Shown here in pieces: positions 62,394 through 64,000 of a DNA stretch of 64,000 bases; within the stretch, counting starts at the first letter, position 1, and every line of letters begins with the position of its first letter. This DNA comes from UBA1309 sp047605645 (GTDB lineage: Bacteria > Bacteroidota > Bacteroidia > Bacteroidales > Dysgonomonadaceae): the NCBI GenBank assembly GCA_047605645.1, contig JASGFJ010000001.1:144087-208086 (forward strand), written 5' to 3'. The notes beneath the pieces were generated by a model. The model did no database searches. It was not told where the DNA came from and was given only the letters and a program-made list of their open reading frames with translations. Both the position numbers and the translations under genes were made by a program.

Positions 62394-62760
62394 TTATCCG
62401 GGTGGTGGCTGTGACCTACAGATTTTTATTTTCTTAAAGGGCGCCTGTTTTAGATTTAGGGCAGAGAATATCCGCACTGCATCTTTTCTAGGACGGCTAC
62501 ATTGTTTGAGCTCAACCGTCTCATCCAAAGCATTGACAGATTGTGTGGTCACCAGCTTCTGCGTAGACATACCTCGCACTATTTTTGTCCAATAAGGGCT
62601 TTCTCCCAATTGTTTTAGTTGAAAGCGTATCGTTCCGGACAATCCAATAAGCCAGTAGTCCGAAAGATAAATAGGCATCACTGCGTGAATCCGATGGGTG
62701 ATAAATGGAACACAGGGTTAGCTCGGTCTTTAGCTGTCTGTTACAACAAGAAATAGGAAC
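62394..62760 (-). pseudogene. IS4-type transposase relic 2, frameshifted
   Basis: The minus strand reads RQLKTELTLCSIYHPSDSRS then DAYLSFGLLAYWIV in one frame, and GTIRFQLKQLGESPYWTKIV then RGMSTQKLVTT, KQCSRPRKDAVRIFSAL and KIKICRSQPPPG in another, with the shift near 62640. The KTEL....H..D.R.DAH...GLLAYW.V.TIRYQLK and IVR.M.TQK..TT patterns are the C-terminus of IS4/IS1634-like transposases. The N-terminus is absent. It is about 85% identical at the DNA level to relic 1 over the last 135 bp and lies in the opposite orientation. Confidence 0.8.
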
Positions 62761-63552
62761 AAAAATGTCCTACAATTTGGATTGGAAACAGTTATATAAA
62801 AAGGATTTGTTGATTTGCAGTGAGTTATTACCTTAAAGAGAAGCGAGACATTAGTGAGTCTGAGAAGAAGAAATTTTATATCTACTACGCCTCTTGATGA
62901 AACTCTCAAGGGTCTAATCTTAGCATTGAAAGATCCAGATGATGTGTTGGTTGATCGACTGATGAAGAACTTAAATATTTCACCATAGTGTTCAAAATGG
63001 TGGTAGAGGTTGTGTTGAATGACTTAAACTCTGAACTAGTGCTCCATATAAGGCAATAAACAACTCATGCGCCGATAAGAAATGTGCCTGCGAAATTTAC
63101 CCTTTAATGTAAAAAATGAGAGAGATTCATTACAATGAGACTTAAATGTCGATACAAATGCTTCAAATTCGGATATGCTAAACTCTATCAATGACTGTAA
63201 TTATTTCGAACTTTCCCGAATCTTTTCGTATCTCATTTGTCATAATTAAATCGTATATATTTGTGAAAGAGTATTTTAACAACCTATTAAATGTGAAATT
63301 CATTGCATTCTACAAAAAATATAATTATATTTGGTCAATCTTAATGCTTAAATATAATTAACACGAATACCATCCGGGAAATACAACAATCTTCAATCTT
63401 TTTCTACAAGAGTTAAGAAGGCTATTATCTAAAAACAACAAACAAGTCTGGATGTAAGAATTCGTTAATGTAACCAATTTATAGCATAAATAAACAGCGG
63501 ATTCCGAAAAGCTTAAAGAGTAGGATATAAATTAATGAATTATTTTAATATC
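62761..63552. other. 0.8-kb region without an intact gene
   Basis: A short plus-strand peptide reading TPLDETLKGLILALKDPDDV then LVDRLMKNLNISP and stop (62880-62987) looks coding-like, but has no start and may be a relic. A TATATTTG -7 element is at 63256-63263 with TTTG at 63236-63239 (16-nt spacer, short); it could drive the peptide gene that begins 290 bp downstream. Nothing else is recognised. Confidence 0.4.
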
Positions 63553-63780
63553 ATGAGACTAGAAAAATTGAATCTCAAAGAAAGTGAACTTACCAAGTCG
63601 GAATTAGGAAGCATCAAAGGAGGAACTACGACTACCCGTTTCTGCGAAAGTAGCTATTGCGAAATAGAGCAAGAGTATGATAAAGAGACAGGTGAAGATA
63701 TTGGAGACCCATTTGAAACTGATTTTCCAGACCGAAAATCTAGTGTTGAACCCTTATCCTCAGAAGAAACTATGGAATGA
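63553..63780 (+). CDS. Double-glycine leader peptide precursor (RiPP-type)
   Basis: A peptide of 75 residues from ATG 63553 (MRLEKLNLKESELTKSELGS); the frame opens at 63535. The leader ends IKGG at residues 21-24, in the form L.KSELG.IKGG known for the Bacteroidales natural-product precursor family with GG leaders. The core of 51 residues begins TTTTRFCESSYCEIEQ and has just two cysteines, four residues apart, then a very acidic tail rich in Glu/Asp. Peptidase-containing ABC exporters normally cut after GG. A terminator follows 26 bp after the stop, so the precursor can be made in excess over downstream genes. No modification enzyme is visible before the window ends. Confidence 0.8.
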   Translation: MRLEKLNLKESELTKSELGSIKGGTTTTRFCESSYCEIEQEYDKETGEDIGDPFETDFPDRKSSVEPLSSEETME

Positions 63781-63806
63781 TTATAGCTCTTCACTTAAGG
63801 ACAAAG

Positions 63807-63837
63807 AAAGAGGGTAAATCTGAATCTACCCTCTTTT
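63807..63837 (+). terminator. Terminator after the precursor peptide gene
   Basis: A 10-bp stem, AAAGAGGGTA (63807-63816) with TACCCTCTTT (63827-63836), with only a short T-run, so readthrough into the next gene is likely. Confidence 0.75.
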
Positions 63838-63858
63838 CCAACTTTCAATTTTAATGTT

Positions 63859-64000
63859 ATGAAACCTTATATACTAAATTCAATATTATTCTTTGTTGTA
63901 GCTGCTCCTTGTATATCCCAGAATAATAAAACCTTACAAGATAGTCTCTCTTTTGAACTATGTCAATTATTCGCAGCCGATCAGAGTATACGCGAACTAA
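63859..64000 (+). CDS. Exported protein downstream of the precursor, N-terminal part
   Basis: ATG at 63859 opens a frame that runs off the window. It begins MKPYILNSILFFVVAAPCIS, a signal peptide or lipoprotein-like signal (Cys18), followed by QNNKTLQDSLSFELCQLFAA then DQSIREL. The LFAADQ..REL helix resembles, weakly, the opening of DUF6624-type proteins. Its place just after the peptide gene suggests a role with that peptide. An ATG at 63854 is followed at once by a stop and is not used. Confidence 0.6.
   Translation, partial: MKPYILNSILFFVVAAPCISQNNKTLQDSLSFELCQLFAADQSIREL

Overview
This window is a chromosomal stretch from a member of the Bacteroidales. The evidence is a SusC/SusD-type glycan locus run by an ECF sigma/anti-sigma pair, many lipoproteins with a Bacteroidetes-style lipobox, promoters of the Bacteroidetes form (-33 TTTG, about 20 nt, then -7 TAnnTTTG) instead of -35/-10 boxes, little Shine-Dalgarno sequence, and a type IX secretion sorting domain. 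Base composition is roughly 40-42% GC by eye. A Parabacteroides/Dysgonomonas-like organism would fit, but the sequence alone does not fix the genus.

Left part (1-11.3 kb): the start of a secreted RHS-type protein at the edge, about 0.8 kb without a recognised gene, then a seven-gene minus-strand polysaccharide utilisation locus. In transcription order it encodes ECF sigma, FecR-type anti-sigma, SusC with an STN domain, SusD, a GH18 endoglycosidase, a DUF1735+LamG lipoprotein and a BIG_2+F5/8-type-C lipoprotein, closed by a strong terminator. The layout resembles, from memory, the B. thetaiotaomicron N-glycan locus BT1042-BT1053.

Middle part (11.7-47 kb): mostly housekeeping and metabolism. 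It holds mltG, tRNA-Ser, an NtrC-like regulator facing a hybrid histidine kinase with its own receiver and Hpt domain, a PD40 envelope protein, a nucleoside phosphorylase, an outer-membrane beta-barrel protein, assimilatory sulfite reductase (cysJ, cysI), a YidE/AspT-type transporter, mfd, a LuxR-type regulator, two lipoproteins (one a lipocalin) and an unusual PEPCK/HPr-kinase-like P-loop protein. It continues with kduI-kdgK-eda for hexuronate breakdown, a GltD-like oxidoreductase, pncB and an MFS transporter.

Right part (47-64 kb): a tRNA with CAU anticodon is followed by decayed mobile DNA (a shattered integrase N-terminus, another broken gene and the 3' end of a transposase). Within it sits an intact overlapping gene pair, a GNAT acetyltransferase fused to a PUA-like domain and an ASCH protein. 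Then come a CotH-kinase protein with a T9SS sorting domain, two translationally coupled transglutaminase-fold proteins of which one has lost its catalytic residues, a Na+/H+ antiporter, and sbcC/sbcD. The right edge has a second, more complete relic of the same transposase and a double-glycine RiPP-type precursor gene whose partner genes lie outside the window.

Intergenic regions are long and contain several structures that genes do not explain: two families of dispersed non-coding repeats, a 23-bp tandem repeat abutting a start codon, several large hairpins, and gene relics.
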